Source: Arsukibacterium sp. UBA5043 (GTDB lineage: Bacteria > Pseudomonadota > Gammaproteobacteria > Enterobacterales > Alteromonadaceae). Taken from it: a stretch of DNA of 64,000 nt. The stretch spans positions 106,117 to 170,116 of the forward strand of contig DIBV01000002.1 of NCBI GenBank assembly GCA_002415085.1, read 5' to 3'. Position numbers and translations under genes: made by a program. The notes under the pieces are model-generated. The model searched no databases and was not told the origin of the DNA. It was given only the letters and a program-made list of their open reading frames with translations. Shown here piece by piece: positions 46,382-55,678 of the stretch; position 1 is the first letter of the stretch; the number at the start of each line of letters is the position of its first letter.

Positions 46382-47143
46382 TTAATCAAGCCAGATGGCG
46401 GTAGCCATGCGGCCGGTTTGGCCATCGCGTCGGTAGGAAAAAAAATCTGCCGTTTGCTGGTAAGTACAATACTCAGCGCCGTAGATGGCGTGGATACCGC
46501 TGGCCGTCAGACGCTGGCGAGCCAGTAAATACAAATCGGCAAACCATTTACCTGATACGCCGGGTACAAAGGCGGCGCCAGCGCCGGGGTCTTGCTGCAT
46601 AAAAGCAGCACGAACGTCGGCACCAACTTCGAAAGCCTGCTGGCTGATAGCCGGTCCTAGCCAGGCCATACAGTCGTCTGGCCTACTGAACAGCTGCAAG
46701 GTATTTTCAATTATGCCGTTGCACAAGCCACGCCAGCCGGCATGAATTGCAGCCACTTCGGTGCCCTGCCGGTTACAGATTAGTACCGGTAAACAATCAG
46801 CAGTCATCACCGTGCAAATAAGCCCTGGCTGGACGCTGAAACTCGCGTCGGCATCGCAATTGGTAATAGCCACCGACGACAACGATATGCAATGCGTACT
46901 ATGAGTCTGATTAAGCCAGACCGGCTGGCCTGGCATGGCAGCGTTGGTTTGAAACTGTTGACGATTGCGCCTGACAGCATCGGCGGAATCACCGACATGA
47001 TTACCTAAATTTAAACTGTGAAAAGGCCCTGCAGAATACCCGCCATGGCGGGTAGAACTGATCGCTTTAACGTTTGCCGGCGCCGGCCAGGCGGGCTTAA
47101 TCAATTCAGACTTAATCAATTCAGACCTGATCGACTCAGACAT
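46382..47143 (-). CDS. pgeF: PgeF/YfiH family purine nucleoside phosphorylase (polyphenol oxidase family)
   Basis: 253 residues; multicopper-like laccase-domain protein (DUF152). Conserved STRHGGYSAGPFHSLNLGNHVGD, the QTHS motif (WLNQTHST), VMTADCLPVLI and AIHAGWRGL. Homologues have been shown to act as purine nucleoside enzymes and in peptidoglycan precursor editing. The start is ATG 47143, seven bases after the rluD stop; a longer frame is a shadow. Right after the start are three copies of a five-residue unit (SESIR, SELIK, SELIK), encoded by 15-bp tandem repeats. Confidence 0.93.
   Translation of the reverse strand: MSESIRSELIKSELIKPAWPAPANVKAISSTRHGGYSAGPFHSLNLGNHVGDSADAVRRNRQQFQTNAAMPGQPVWLNQTHSTHCISLSSVAITNCDADASFSVQPGLICTVMTADCLPVLICNRQGTEVAAIHAGWRGLCNGIIENTLQLFSRPDDCMAWLGPAISQQAFEVGADVRAAFMQQDPGAGAAFVPGVSGKWFADLYLLARQRLTASGIHAIYGAEYCTYQQTADFFSYRRDGQTGRMATAIWLD
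47096..47140 (-). repeat. 15-bp in-frame tandem repeat at the start of pgeF
   Basis: Copies at 47096-47110 and 47111-47125 are identical, and 47126-47140 differs in a few bases. They encode SELIK, SELIK and SESIR in the poorly conserved N-terminus. Confidence 0.9.
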
Positions 47144-47150
47144 TGGCAAC

Positions 47151-48125
47151 TCAGGCTTCGTCCATCCCGTGCAACAACGTATCAGCCCGCAGCGCCGCAT
47201 TGAGCTCAACTAAATCATCCGGTAGTGGCGCGTGCCATTCCAGAATTTCACTGGTGATAGGATGAGCCAGCCGCAGCATCGCCGCATGCAGAGCCTGACG
47301 CTTAAAATTACGCATCATCACCAATAAACTTTCTGCCGCTTTGCGCGGTGGCCGCGGCCGGCCGCCATATACCGGATCACCCACCAGAGAATGATTAATA
47401 AATGCCATATGTACCCGGATTTGATGAGTTCGCCCCGTCTCCAGACGCAGGCGGAGCCGGGTATGGCCACGATATTTTTCCATTACGCGGTAATGCGTCA
47501 CGGCTGGCTTGCCGCCATCAATCACTGCCATTTGGGTTCGTTTAGTCTGGTGACGGCCAATCGGCTGATTAACAAAACCACCTCCGGTCATTTTGCCGTA
47601 ACAAATGGCTTCGTATTCGCGGGTAATTTCCCGGGCTTGCATCGCTTCTACCAGATGGGTTTGCGCCGGAATGGTTTTCGCAACCACCATTAAACCCGTA
47701 GTGTCTTTATCCAAACGATGAATAATACCAGCCCGGGGAACTTCCGCAATTGACGGACAATGATGTAATAAGGCATTAAGCAGTGTGCCATCAGCATTAC
47801 CCGCACCAGGGTGCACCACCAGGCCTGCAGGTTTATTTATCACCAGAATATGCTCATCTTCATGCAGGATATCCAGCGCGATTTGCTCGGCACCAAAGCG
47901 TTGCTCTTCGACAATATCTGCAATAATATCAACCTGCTCGCCACCAACTACTTTAAACTTTGGTAAGTTTTGAATGCTCTGATCAAGCTGCACGGCATCC
48001 GCGAGGATCCACTCTTTTAAACGAGAGCGTGAATAATCCGGGAACATTTCGGCTAAAACCTGATCTAAGCGCATACCATAAAAGTGGTCCGGGACGATTT
48101 GTGAAAGTTTTATCTGTTTTGTCAT
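47151..48125 (-). CDS. rluD: 23S rRNA pseudouridine(1911/1915/1917) synthase RluD
   Basis: 324 residues: N-terminal S4 domain (MRLDQVLAEMFPDYSRSRLKEWILADAV) followed by the pseudouridine synthase domain with the catalytic aspartate in RAGIIHRLDKDTTGLMVVAKT. RTHQIRVH is the signature C-terminal loop. It modifies helix 69 of 23S rRNA. It is divergent from bamD, as in E. coli. Confidence 0.98.
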   Translation of the reverse strand: MTKQIKLSQIVPDHFYGMRLDQVLAEMFPDYSRSRLKEWILADAVQLDQSIQNLPKFKVVGGEQVDIIADIVEEQRFGAEQIALDILHEDEHILVINKPAGLVVHPGAGNADGTLLNALLHHCPSIAEVPRAGIIHRLDKDTTGLMVVAKTIPAQTHLVEAMQAREITREYEAICYGKMTGGGFVNQPIGRHQTKRTQMAVIDGGKPAVTHYRVMEKYRGHTRLRLRLETGRTHQIRVHMAFINHSLVGDPVYGGRPRPPRKAAESLLVMMRNFKRQALHAAMLRLAHPITSEILEWHAPLPDDLVELNAALRADTLLHGMDEA

Positions 48126-48247
48126 GACGGAAGCAGTTATCCTGTGTGCAACCCCAACTTATCTGGGGTAGAATCGCATTAGCGGTTATTTTAGCGATTT
48201 TACTCCCGACTAGACAGCCATTTAGCCAAGTAGTTACGGATTTTTAC

Positions 48248-48994
48248 ATGAAAGCGAATTTTTTACTGATAGTAGTGGTTTCTTTAGCGTTAAGTGCCTG
48301 TGCTGGCAAGCCTGCCCAGCCAGATCCAAGCAGTCAGACTGCTCAGGCAATGTATCAACAGGCAAAAGAAGTATTAGATAACGGTTTATACAACAGAGCC
48401 GTTGAATTATTGCAGGCGGTAGAATCACGCTATCCGTTTGGACCCTTAGCTCGTCAGGTGCAGCTGGACTTAATTTACGCCTACTATAAAGCTGGAAATT
48501 TGCCGCAAGCAATAGCCAGTATTGACCGTTTTATCCGACTTAACCCGAATCAACCGGATCTGGATTACGTTTACTATATGCGGGGTCTGGCGAACTTAAA
48601 AGCCGACGAAAATAGTTTTCAGGAATTCTTTGGCGTTGACCGCGCTGACCGCGATTTAAGTAGTACCCGACAGGCATTTGATGATTTTAAAATTCTGGTC
48701 AGTAATTATCCAGAAAGCAAATACAGTGCTGAAGCAAAAAAGCGAATGGTACAGATTAAAGACACTCTGGCCCGGCATGAATTATTAGTTGCTGACTATT
48801 ATATGCGCCGTGGCGCGTTTCTGGCTGCAGCTAACCGCGGCAAATATATTGTAGAGTATTATCGCGACTCACCTCATGTGGAGCAGGCGCTTGAGGTTAT
48901 GGTTGAAAGCTACGACAAGCTGGGTCTGGAGAAACTTAAAACTGACACCGTAAAGGTTTTAAAACACAATTTTCCCGCGAATAATCGCTTCTGA
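48248..48994 (+). CDS. bamD: Outer membrane assembly lipoprotein BamD
   Basis: 248 residues, TPR-fold component of the BAM complex. Lipoprotein signal with LALSAC; then LDNGLYNRAVELLQAVESRYPFGPLARQVQLDLIYAYYK, a characteristic BamD block. ATG 48248 is chosen because it gives the lipobox at the right distance; the frame opens 102 bases earlier. It partners BamA and needs to be lipidated. Confidence 0.97.
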   Translation: MKANFLLIVVVSLALSACAGKPAQPDPSSQTAQAMYQQAKEVLDNGLYNRAVELLQAVESRYPFGPLARQVQLDLIYAYYKAGNLPQAIASIDRFIRLNPNQPDLDYVYYMRGLANLKADENSFQEFFGVDRADRDLSSTRQAFDDFKILVSNYPESKYSAEAKKRMVQIKDTLARHELLVADYYMRRGAFLAAANRGKYIVEYYRDSPHVEQALEVMVESYDKLGLEKLKTDTVKVLKHNFPANNRF

Positions 48995-48999
48995 TGTCA

Positions 49000-49025
49000 T
49001 CAGGCCCCGGTTCGCCGGGGCCTGA
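49000..49025. terminator. Strong hairpin with TTCG loop between bamD and radA
   Basis: An 11-bp perfect GC-rich stem (49000-49010 with 49015-49025) closes a TTCG loop. Neither side has a T-run, but it sits between two convergent genes and is likely to stop transcription from both. Confidence 0.65.
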
Positions 49026-49047
49026 CAATGCGGTTGAGCAGCTTTGT

Positions 49048-50406
49048 TTAAATCGCTTCCAGCGCATCTGCCAGTTTTGCCACCGCTACAACTTCCATAC
49101 CACTGATTGGCTCTTTGGGCTTATTGCCAAGCGGCACGATAGCCCGTTTAAAGCCATGTTTTGCCGCCTCTTTCAAGCGCTCTATCCCACTGGGCACCGG
49201 TCGGATCTCTCCAGCCAGACCTACTTCTCCAAACACCACCAAATCATTAGGTAGGGGTCTATCCCGAAAGCTCGAAACCAATGCCAGTAAGGTGGCTAAA
49301 TCGGCACTGGTTTCATTAACCTTTACGCCGCCCACCACATTAACAAACACATCCTGATCCGCCATCTGAATACCGGCATGACGATGCATTACAGCCAGTA
49401 GCATCGAAATCCGGTTCTGTTCCATGCCCAGGGTGACCCGGCGTGGGTTATTTAAGGGCGAGTGATCAACCAGCCCCTGGATCTCCACTAATAATGGCCG
49501 GGTGCCTTCCCATAACACCATAACAATACTGCCAGACTGATCGTCTTTGCCCCGGGTTAAAAAAATCGCCGAAGGGTTTTTCACTTCTTTCATACCCTGC
49601 CCGGTCATGGCAAATACCCCAAGCTCATTTACCGGACCAAAGCGGTTTTTGTTGCCTCGCAAAGTGCGATAACGGCTATCTGTATCTCCTTCCAGCATTA
49701 CCGAACAATCAATACAATGCTCCAGCACTTTAGGGCCAGCCAGCGAACCATCTTTCGTGACGTGGCCAACCATAATAATGGCAATATTATATTGTTTGGC
49801 GAAACGGGTTAAAAACGCGGCGCTTTCTCTTACCTGCGATACACTGCCAGGTGCCGATTGGATATCGGCCAGATGCATCACCTGAATAGAGTCGATTACC
49901 ATAATCCGCGGCTTTTCCTGCTGCGCCAGTAAACACACCGTTTCGACATTCGTCTCAGCCAGCATATTCAGCTTACTACTGGGTAAACCCAAGCGCTGAG
50001 CCCGCATTGCAACCTGTTGCAAAGATTCCTCGCCTGTTACATATAACGCATTGCCCTGCTCTGCCAGGCCACACATCAATTGCAGCAGCAAGGTACTTTT
50101 GCCGGCACCGGGCGCGCCGCCAATTAGGATTGCCGACCCCGGCACAATGCCGCCGCCGAGCACCCGGTCAAACTCGGCAAAACCCGAACTAAACCGCGGT
50201 ACGTCCTGCAAGTCAACTTCATCCAGCCGCATGACTCTGGCCTGAGCAGCACCGGCATAGCCCTGGCGGGTTCCAGTGGTTTTAACCGCGCCAAGCCTTA
50301 CCTCGGTTATGCTGTTCCAGGCACCACATTCGCTGCACTGTCCTTGCCAACGCATAAAGTCGGCTCCACATTCATTACAAACGTATGCCGTTTTTGCTTT
50401 TGCCAT
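49048..50406 (-). CDS. radA: DNA repair protein RadA
   Basis: 452 residues. N-terminal zinc finger (YVCNECGADFMRWQGQCSECGAW), RecA-like ATPase (GGAPGAGKSTLLLQ), the KNRFG motif (RGNKNRFGPVNELG) and the C-terminal Lon-like domain. It promotes branch migration in recombination. ATG 50406 is preferred over a TTG two codons upstream. It is divergent from the PilZ protein. Confidence 0.98.
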   Translation of the reverse strand: MAKAKTAYVCNECGADFMRWQGQCSECGAWNSITEVRLGAVKTTGTRQGYAGAAQARVMRLDEVDLQDVPRFSSGFAEFDRVLGGGIVPGSAILIGGAPGAGKSTLLLQLMCGLAEQGNALYVTGEESLQQVAMRAQRLGLPSSKLNMLAETNVETVCLLAQQEKPRIMVIDSIQVMHLADIQSAPGSVSQVRESAAFLTRFAKQYNIAIIMVGHVTKDGSLAGPKVLEHCIDCSVMLEGDTDSRYRTLRGNKNRFGPVNELGVFAMTGQGMKEVKNPSAIFLTRGKDDQSGSIVMVLWEGTRPLLVEIQGLVDHSPLNNPRRVTLGMEQNRISMLLAVMHRHAGIQMADQDVFVNVVGGVKVNETSADLATLLALVSSFRDRPLPNDLVVFGEVGLAGEIRPVPSGIERLKEAAKHGFKRAIVPLGNKPKEPISGMEVVAVAKLADALEAI

Positions 50407-50524
50407 TATCAAAAATCCTAATTTGAAAGAAAGGCATAGATATTGCTTTTCAATTTATAACCACGTAGCGTACTACCATTATAACCAGAAGGCGCCTGAA
50501 TTTTGGCATCTGAATAACGAAACT

Positions 50525-53035
50525 ATGACCACTGACGACCTGAAAGAGTATGTTGGCATAATTGAGCGCATGAAAAGTCTGATCAACTCTGCTGAGTTTG
50601 ATCAGACTTTCAGCTTGCTCACAGCAGACCTACCGAAATCTAAACAGTTTTTATTAAAAATGGAATTAAAACGTCTGGCACAACCATGCGATTATTTTAT
50701 CGATTTGCGTGGCCATGTCGATGGAGAAGTCCGGCCATTCGTCTACCGTGGAAAAACTCATTACATGGATGATAATGCCATTCAGATATTTGAAAATGGT
50801 ATTAAACAATATGGCGGTTACACCCTGGGAGTCTACGAAGACGTTATGAACGCCGACAATAACTTTCGGGTTATGCACAAAAAAGAAACGGCGCAACGGG
50901 TCAAATCAGTATTAGAAGGCAATGAGCCCACCGACGATGTTCCTCAGCTTACCCCGGGTGAGCAAGCCAGAGCCAAGCTTATTACCTTTGGTCATTACGT
51001 CAGCCGCACTGAAGAGCGCATGAATTTTGGTATAGATGTCGACGTTAAAGTAAATAACAGTCGATTTGTTGCCACCACCAGCGATTTATCAATTTCTGGT
51101 TGTAAGTTAAAAATCCCTAAAGGTCGAACAGCAAGCCCCGGTGATACGGTTACCATTAATTTTACCGGTCTGGAACAAGAGTTCACACTCGATACCCCTG
51201 ACGGCATTCAATATCAGCTGGTAGAAATTGAACAGCTTAATAAAGTCAATTACTGGCGTTTGAAAAAACTGCCATCCGAACAAGATCAGGTTTTCAGTAA
51301 CTTTCTGCAAAAATTTATTCATGGTAATAAACGACGCTATAAAGTCAATCTCGATAACACAACCGATGCGGTTACTACTAAAGGATATGAGCAGTTCTAT
51401 CTGCCTAGGCTGAACAGTCTGCCAGTATATCTGGCGGTTAATGATGGAGCTGTCAGCCCACGTTTTGCGTTGACAACGGATTATAATAAGTCAGTGTGGC
51501 ATTATTTTCTGGATGAGCAACAACGTTCAGTACTGATAACGTTACTTAGTGTCAAACGCCTTAAAAGTTTGCTTGGCCAACCCGGCCCTGAACGCTCTAC
51601 TATCCTTTATTGCTTTACTCATGCTGCCAAAGGAAAACTATATTATTACTCTGCCACGGCTGAAGAACTATTAGCCGCGCCAGAATTGCGTGATACTTTT
51701 TTTGGCTTTGGCGCCGCTAAACCGAGCTGGCGGGTGTTCCATTTAAACCTTATTAAAACAACAGCTCAGCATGCTACTACTCATTTTACGTTACCGGAAG
51801 CGCAACAAAATACGGAAACGAGCCCGGCAAAAGCAACCATCACCCCGCTGATACAGGGCGTGATACAAAATCTGCGCTATATTGCCGGGCTTACCGATAT
51901 TACTTCTAATAATGCGACGAGCTATCAGCAATATAGTTATAACCCAGCCCATCTCGGACAGTTAAATCAATTTGGCCACAGAAAATTGCCGCAAGTACCG
52001 CCATGCGAGGCAGTGCCGGTCCAGTATATTAATCTGCGGGCAGAATCACGCTATTTATATAAAACCTCGGTACAGCTGCAACAAAACGAGCAATTGGTTG
52101 CCGGGTTCAGTCGTGATTTCTCTACCGGTGGTTTACAAATTGAAACTGTGCAGCCGGTGCAATACCAAAAGGGTGATATCGTTGAGCTGGATTTAGTCGA
52201 CCTGCAGAAAATCACTAATAAGCACCAGTTAACCAAGTTGCCCTACGAAGTGATGGCCGTGAGCAAAAGTCAGAGCATCATGAATTTGAGAGCGCTTGCT
52301 ACTGATGCAGGTCATACGGGCAAGCAGTTCTTCCAACAGTTAATTCAAAATAACCGGGCAAAACTGACCCTGGCAGAAGAAACCCCTAAATATCCGGGTT
52401 TATCGGAAGCGTTGCGCAACATGTACTTAAAAGCGCTGAATAACTTTGCTTTTTACCTGCACCGAAAAGGCATTCGTTACGAACTGAATGTGGTCGCTCA
52501 GGGGGCCTCACCAAACGCGCTGCATACCTTGCTATTGCAACACAGTAATCAGGGAGCGCTTGATTTAGAACTGTTACTGAAAAACAGCACAGCCAACCTG
52601 CAATTTGCTCAACAGCTTAAATCGATGAAACGCTTTGATCCCCCTAAAAGTTATGAGCTGTACATTAAAGCGCCACGTGCATCATCTGGATCTTCTGCGG
52701 CTTTAGAAAGCTACTATGATTACGAATTCAGCGATGAACAACAAAAGAAGGCATTTATAAAGAACGCGTTGCGCGAAGCAACACTATTTGCGTTCCGGTT
52801 ATTTTTATCCCGGACAGGGCGACCCGATACCGACTATATTGCCAAAGAAATTAGTTACATCAGTGTTTATGCTATTCACAGGGCAAAAACTCTGGAAGAA
52901 GAGCTATGGAGTGTGGCAGGTGTGGGTGATGCGGTAGATATCAGTAAAGAACTTGCCTGGCGTTACGGTATCACAGCGCATGCTGACGATAATGCTTTCC
53001 GCCAGCAGTGGTTAAACAACAGTAAAAGCCGGTGA
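50525..53035 (+). CDS. Large protein with two PilZ domains
   Basis: 836 residues. Two PilZ (c-di-GMP-binding) motifs are seen. The first has RTEER followed by DLSISGCKLKIPKG (about residues 160-205); the second has RAESR followed by DFSTGGLQIE (about residues 505-545). The remainder is not assigned; a regular N-terminal helical segment (TTDDLKEYVGIIERMKSLINSAEF) precedes PilZ 1. The ATG at 50525 has only a weak ribosome site; the frame opens 249 bases earlier across the radA start. It may respond to the c-di-GMP made by the GGDEF/EAL protein at 16798-19806. The same location between radA and serB is likely conserved in relatives, but I have not checked. Confidence 0.82.
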   Translation: MTTDDLKEYVGIIERMKSLINSAEFDQTFSLLTADLPKSKQFLLKMELKRLAQPCDYFIDLRGHVDGEVRPFVYRGKTHYMDDNAIQIFENGIKQYGGYTLGVYEDVMNADNNFRVMHKKETAQRVKSVLEGNEPTDDVPQLTPGEQARAKLITFGHYVSRTEERMNFGIDVDVKVNNSRFVATTSDLSISGCKLKIPKGRTASPGDTVTINFTGLEQEFTLDTPDGIQYQLVEIEQLNKVNYWRLKKLPSEQDQVFSNFLQKFIHGNKRRYKVNLDNTTDAVTTKGYEQFYLPRLNSLPVYLAVNDGAVSPRFALTTDYNKSVWHYFLDEQQRSVLITLLSVKRLKSLLGQPGPERSTILYCFTHAAKGKLYYYSATAEELLAAPELRDTFFGFGAAKPSWRVFHLNLIKTTAQHATTHFTLPEAQQNTETSPAKATITPLIQGVIQNLRYIAGLTDITSNNATSYQQYSYNPAHLGQLNQFGHRKLPQVPPCEAVPVQYINLRAESRYLYKTSVQLQQNEQLVAGFSRDFSTGGLQIETVQPVQYQKGDIVELDLVDLQKITNKHQLTKLPYEVMAVSKSQSIMNLRALATDAGHTGKQFFQQLIQNNRAKLTLAEETPKYPGLSEALRNMYLKALNNFAFYLHRKGIRYELNVVAQGASPNALHTLLLQHSNQGALDLELLLKNSTANLQFAQQLKSMKRFDPPKSYELYIKAPRASSGSSAALESYYDYEFSDEQQKKAFIKNALREATLFAFRLFLSRTGRPDTDYIAKEISYISVYAIHRAKTLEEELWSVAGVGDAVDISKELAWRYGITAHADDNAFRQQWLNNSKSR

Positions 53036-53059
53036 TAATAGCCGGATTTACCGCCTGGA

Positions 53060-53959
53060 TCAGTTATCCAGACGTACCAGCCACTGGTTAATCTGGACAA
53101 AGTGATCTTCGCTGGCGCTCGGGTGCGTTAGCATAGAAATATGGTCATAGTCCTGTAAATGTCCTTGCGCACGTCCCAGTAACGTATATTTACTCTGCTG
53201 CTGGCCAGTTTCATGAATAAATTGCTGAACGTCAGCTGGATGGCCAAGTAAGGTATCTTTTACTGCAGCAAAGTGCCAACTTGGCGGCCACCGTGTTTGC
53301 TGACTGGCGCTGGCATAATCAAAACCATCCGTGATATCAGCAAATGGCGCTCCTTTAATCCAACTGATCGTATCGGATAAAAATGCTTTTGGCTCATTGT
53401 CCGCACCGAGCCGCCATTTTTTGGCAGGTACATAGCCATATTTTTTGCCCAACCATGGCGCAAAGCGGTTCCAGACCCAGTCAATTTTAATTTTGCGCTC
53501 CAGGCTCTGGACGCTAATCACCCTTTTGGTTCCAAAATAGATTTTAGCCCGTACTTTACTGAGTAATTCCGGAAAACGTGCCAACGCGGCAGCTAAAAGT
53601 ACCCCACCCCAGGAGTGAGCAACAATGGTTAACGGCTGCTGATGCTGCTGATAGACAAAATCAATTAACGCGGGAATATCCCGGGTAATAACCTGATGTT
53701 GATTTTGGTCGAACCCCGTAACCAGTTGCGGTTACGATAAACCACGGCCGGCAAAATCCGCACAGTAGCCAATAAATCCCTGATCGGCCAGAAAGCAGGC
53801 TAGGCCTTTTCCTGAATGACTGTAGAAAATACGGCCATTTTCAATGGCGCCATGTAAAAACAGGATCGGACTTAAAGAGTGTTGCAGTGGGATTAAACGT
53901 CGTATATGCAGCTGATACTGCTGCAAATCAACATACATTGAGCTTTGTTGATGCTTCAT
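53060..53959 (-). pseudogene. Alpha/beta hydrolase interrupted by one in-frame stop codon
   Basis: The two halves are in the same frame, 75 codons (53959-53735) and 224 codons (53731-53060), separated by TAA at 53732-53734. Reading through it gives GRGLS-stop-PQLVTGFDQ, with all expected alpha/beta hydrolase parts: LFLHGAIENG (oxyanion), the nucleophile elbow IVAHSWGGVLL, and YDHISMLTHP for the catalytic His. The length (about 299 residues) is normal for the family. A single substitution (for example CAA, AAA or GAA to TAA) explains the break. The start overlaps the serB stop by four bases (ATGA), so it was translated after serB. Loss is recent or the stop is a sequencing error. Confidence 0.85.
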
Positions 53960-55044
53960 GCAAGGTCCAGTAAATATAACAGCTGCAACAGTGAGCCGCG
54001 ATTAATTCGGGCCGATACTGCCTGCTGTACCTTGGGTTTTGCATGAAACGCCACCCCCAACGCGGCGGTCTTCAGCATTGGTAAGTCATTGGCACCATCC
54101 CCTATCGCCACGGTTTGCTCTGCCGTTATTCCATAACGTTCGGCTAGCTCAGTAACAGCGCGTGCTTTGCTGCAGGCATCGACAATATCGCCTGACACCT
54201 TACCGGTTAATAATCCGTTCTCAATCTCTAATACATTGGCAAAAGTAGCATTTAATCCTAAGCGTTGTTGCAGCACATCGGTAAAGTAAGTGAAGCCTCC
54301 TGAAGCAATAGCCACCCGCCAGTGCTGTTGCTGCAACCGGCTCACCAGAGCAACTAACCCAGGCATTAACGGTAAATCTGTCGCTACTTGCTGCAATACT
54401 GATTGCGGTGCACCTTTTAATGTTGCTACCCGCGCAATTAAACTGGCAGCAAAATCCAGTTCCCCGTTCATAGCCCGGGCCGTCACCGCCGCCACCTGAG
54501 GACCGACACCGGCCAATGCAGCAATTTCATCTATGCATTCAATAGTAATGGCCGTCGAATCCATATCCATCACCAACAGACCTGGTTCAGACAATTTTAT
54601 CTGCCTCTCAAGATATACCAGTTCTATCTGTTGCTCAGCAGCAAAGTGATATAACTGCTGTTGCAGCTCTAGCGGCAACGTCGCAGTAAGCTGAATAAGC
54701 AACGCTGGCGGCAAATCAGGATGAGGCTGCAGCAGTGATGCTTTTAGAACGCTGCCGTTAGCTAACAACTGACCAAGCTCATAAAGCAGGGCGCCATCTA
54801 CCGGTTTACCAAACAAACGAATTGAACAATCGCTTATTGGCGGTGGATTAAACGCAATAAATTCAGCCTCAGCAAACAAAGGGCTTATCTGCAACGTTTG
54901 CAAATGAAGCTGTTCGCCCTGGGTCTGAAACCAGAAAGCAGTTTGCTGAGCCAATAGCCCGGCAATATCAGCACTGGTCAGCTGCGCCGGGCTGACGGTT
55001 ATCAAGAACGACAATGGGTAACCTATACTTGGTGTTAATACCAT
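53956..55044 (-). CDS. serB: Phosphoserine phosphatase
   Basis: 362 residues; last step of serine synthesis. The HAD motif DMDSTAITIECIDEIA (about 158) holds the nucleophile Asp; SGGFTYF and the GDGANDLPML motif follow. The N-terminal 150 residues carry an ACT-like regulatory half, as in E. coli SerB. It is divergent from ytjB with a 46-bp gap and precedes the broken hydrolase. Confidence 0.97.
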   Translation of the reverse strand: MVLTPSIGYPLSFLITVSPAQLTSADIAGLLAQQTAFWFQTQGEQLHLQTLQISPLFAEAEFIAFNPPPISDCSIRLFGKPVDGALLYELGQLLANGSVLKASLLQPHPDLPPALLIQLTATLPLELQQQLYHFAAEQQIELVYLERQIKLSEPGLLVMDMDSTAITIECIDEIAALAGVGPQVAAVTARAMNGELDFAASLIARVATLKGAPQSVLQQVATDLPLMPGLVALVSRLQQQHWRVAIASGGFTYFTDVLQQRLGLNATFANVLEIENGLLTGKVSGDIVDACSKARAVTELAERYGITAEQTVAIGDGANDLPMLKTAALGVAFHAKPKVQQAVSARINRGSLLQLLYLLDLA

Positions 55045-55090
55045 GGCATGCTTAGCGCATCAGAGCCAGCAGCAGTTTATTTAAAAAAAT

Positions 55091-55678
55091 ATGCAGAACA
55101 ATATCGCAATACCGAGTTCCACTTCAAGTTTTATTAAGCTGGTTCAATTAGCTATTGCGGTTGCGGGTGTCTGGTTTGTGTTGCATAGCTGGGTAAACAC
55201 CAGTAATCAGGGCCAGGCTATTCTGCAAAGCCAGGCTGAACAACTGATGCGGGAAAACCTGATCACGCTTTCTCAGGCGGCAGCCTATCTGATTGAGCAT
55301 GATCAACTTGATGGTCTGGAACAACTTACTCAGAATATTGCGGCCAGTCCATTTTTATACGATGTGGTCTTTTACGATAGTAACGGCGTGCGGATCAGCT
55401 GGTCTGAAGCCAGTGCGGCAGCAAGACTAATGTACGGTAAATTCGCCAGCCAACCGTTGGTGCCTATGGTTCAGGAAATTCGTAGTCAGCAACAATTACT
55501 CGGCTATATCAAAATTAGTCTGCAACCGGATACCAAACTGAACCCCAGTTTTGCTCGCTGGCAAAACTTAATGCAACAGCTGCTGCTGTTGTTACTAATC
55601 ACCGGTTTAACCGGCTATTTGCTGCGCCGCAGTTTCTCCCGTCTGTCACGACATGGTTTTCGTTTACATAAGCCTTAA
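55091..55678 (+). CDS. YtjB/Smp-like inner-membrane protein
   Basis: 195 residues with an N-terminal helix (about 15-35) and a C-terminal helix (about 158-178) flanking a periplasmic domain (NLITLSQAAAYLIEHDQLDGLEQLTQNIAASPFLYDVVFYDSNG), the layout of YtjB (Smp/AhpA). The gene is divergent from serB, as ytjB is in E. coli. The ribosome site is poor. The 3' end overlaps the convergent TatD-type gene by 15 bp. Confidence 0.85.
   Translation: MQNNIAIPSSTSSFIKLVQLAIAVAGVWFVLHSWVNTSNQGQAILQSQAEQLMRENLITLSQAAAYLIEHDQLDGLEQLTQNIAASPFLYDVVFYDSNGVRISWSEASAAARLMYGKFASQPLVPMVQEIRSQQQLLGYIKISLQPDTKLNPSFARWQNLMQQLLLLLLITGLTGYLLRRSFSRLSRHGFRLHKP

Noticed and set aside
53060-53584. Separate 174-residue gene
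   Set aside because: It lacks the N-terminal half of the hydrolase including the nucleophile Ser; reading the upstream codons in the same frame restores the full domain, so it is part of the interrupted gene.
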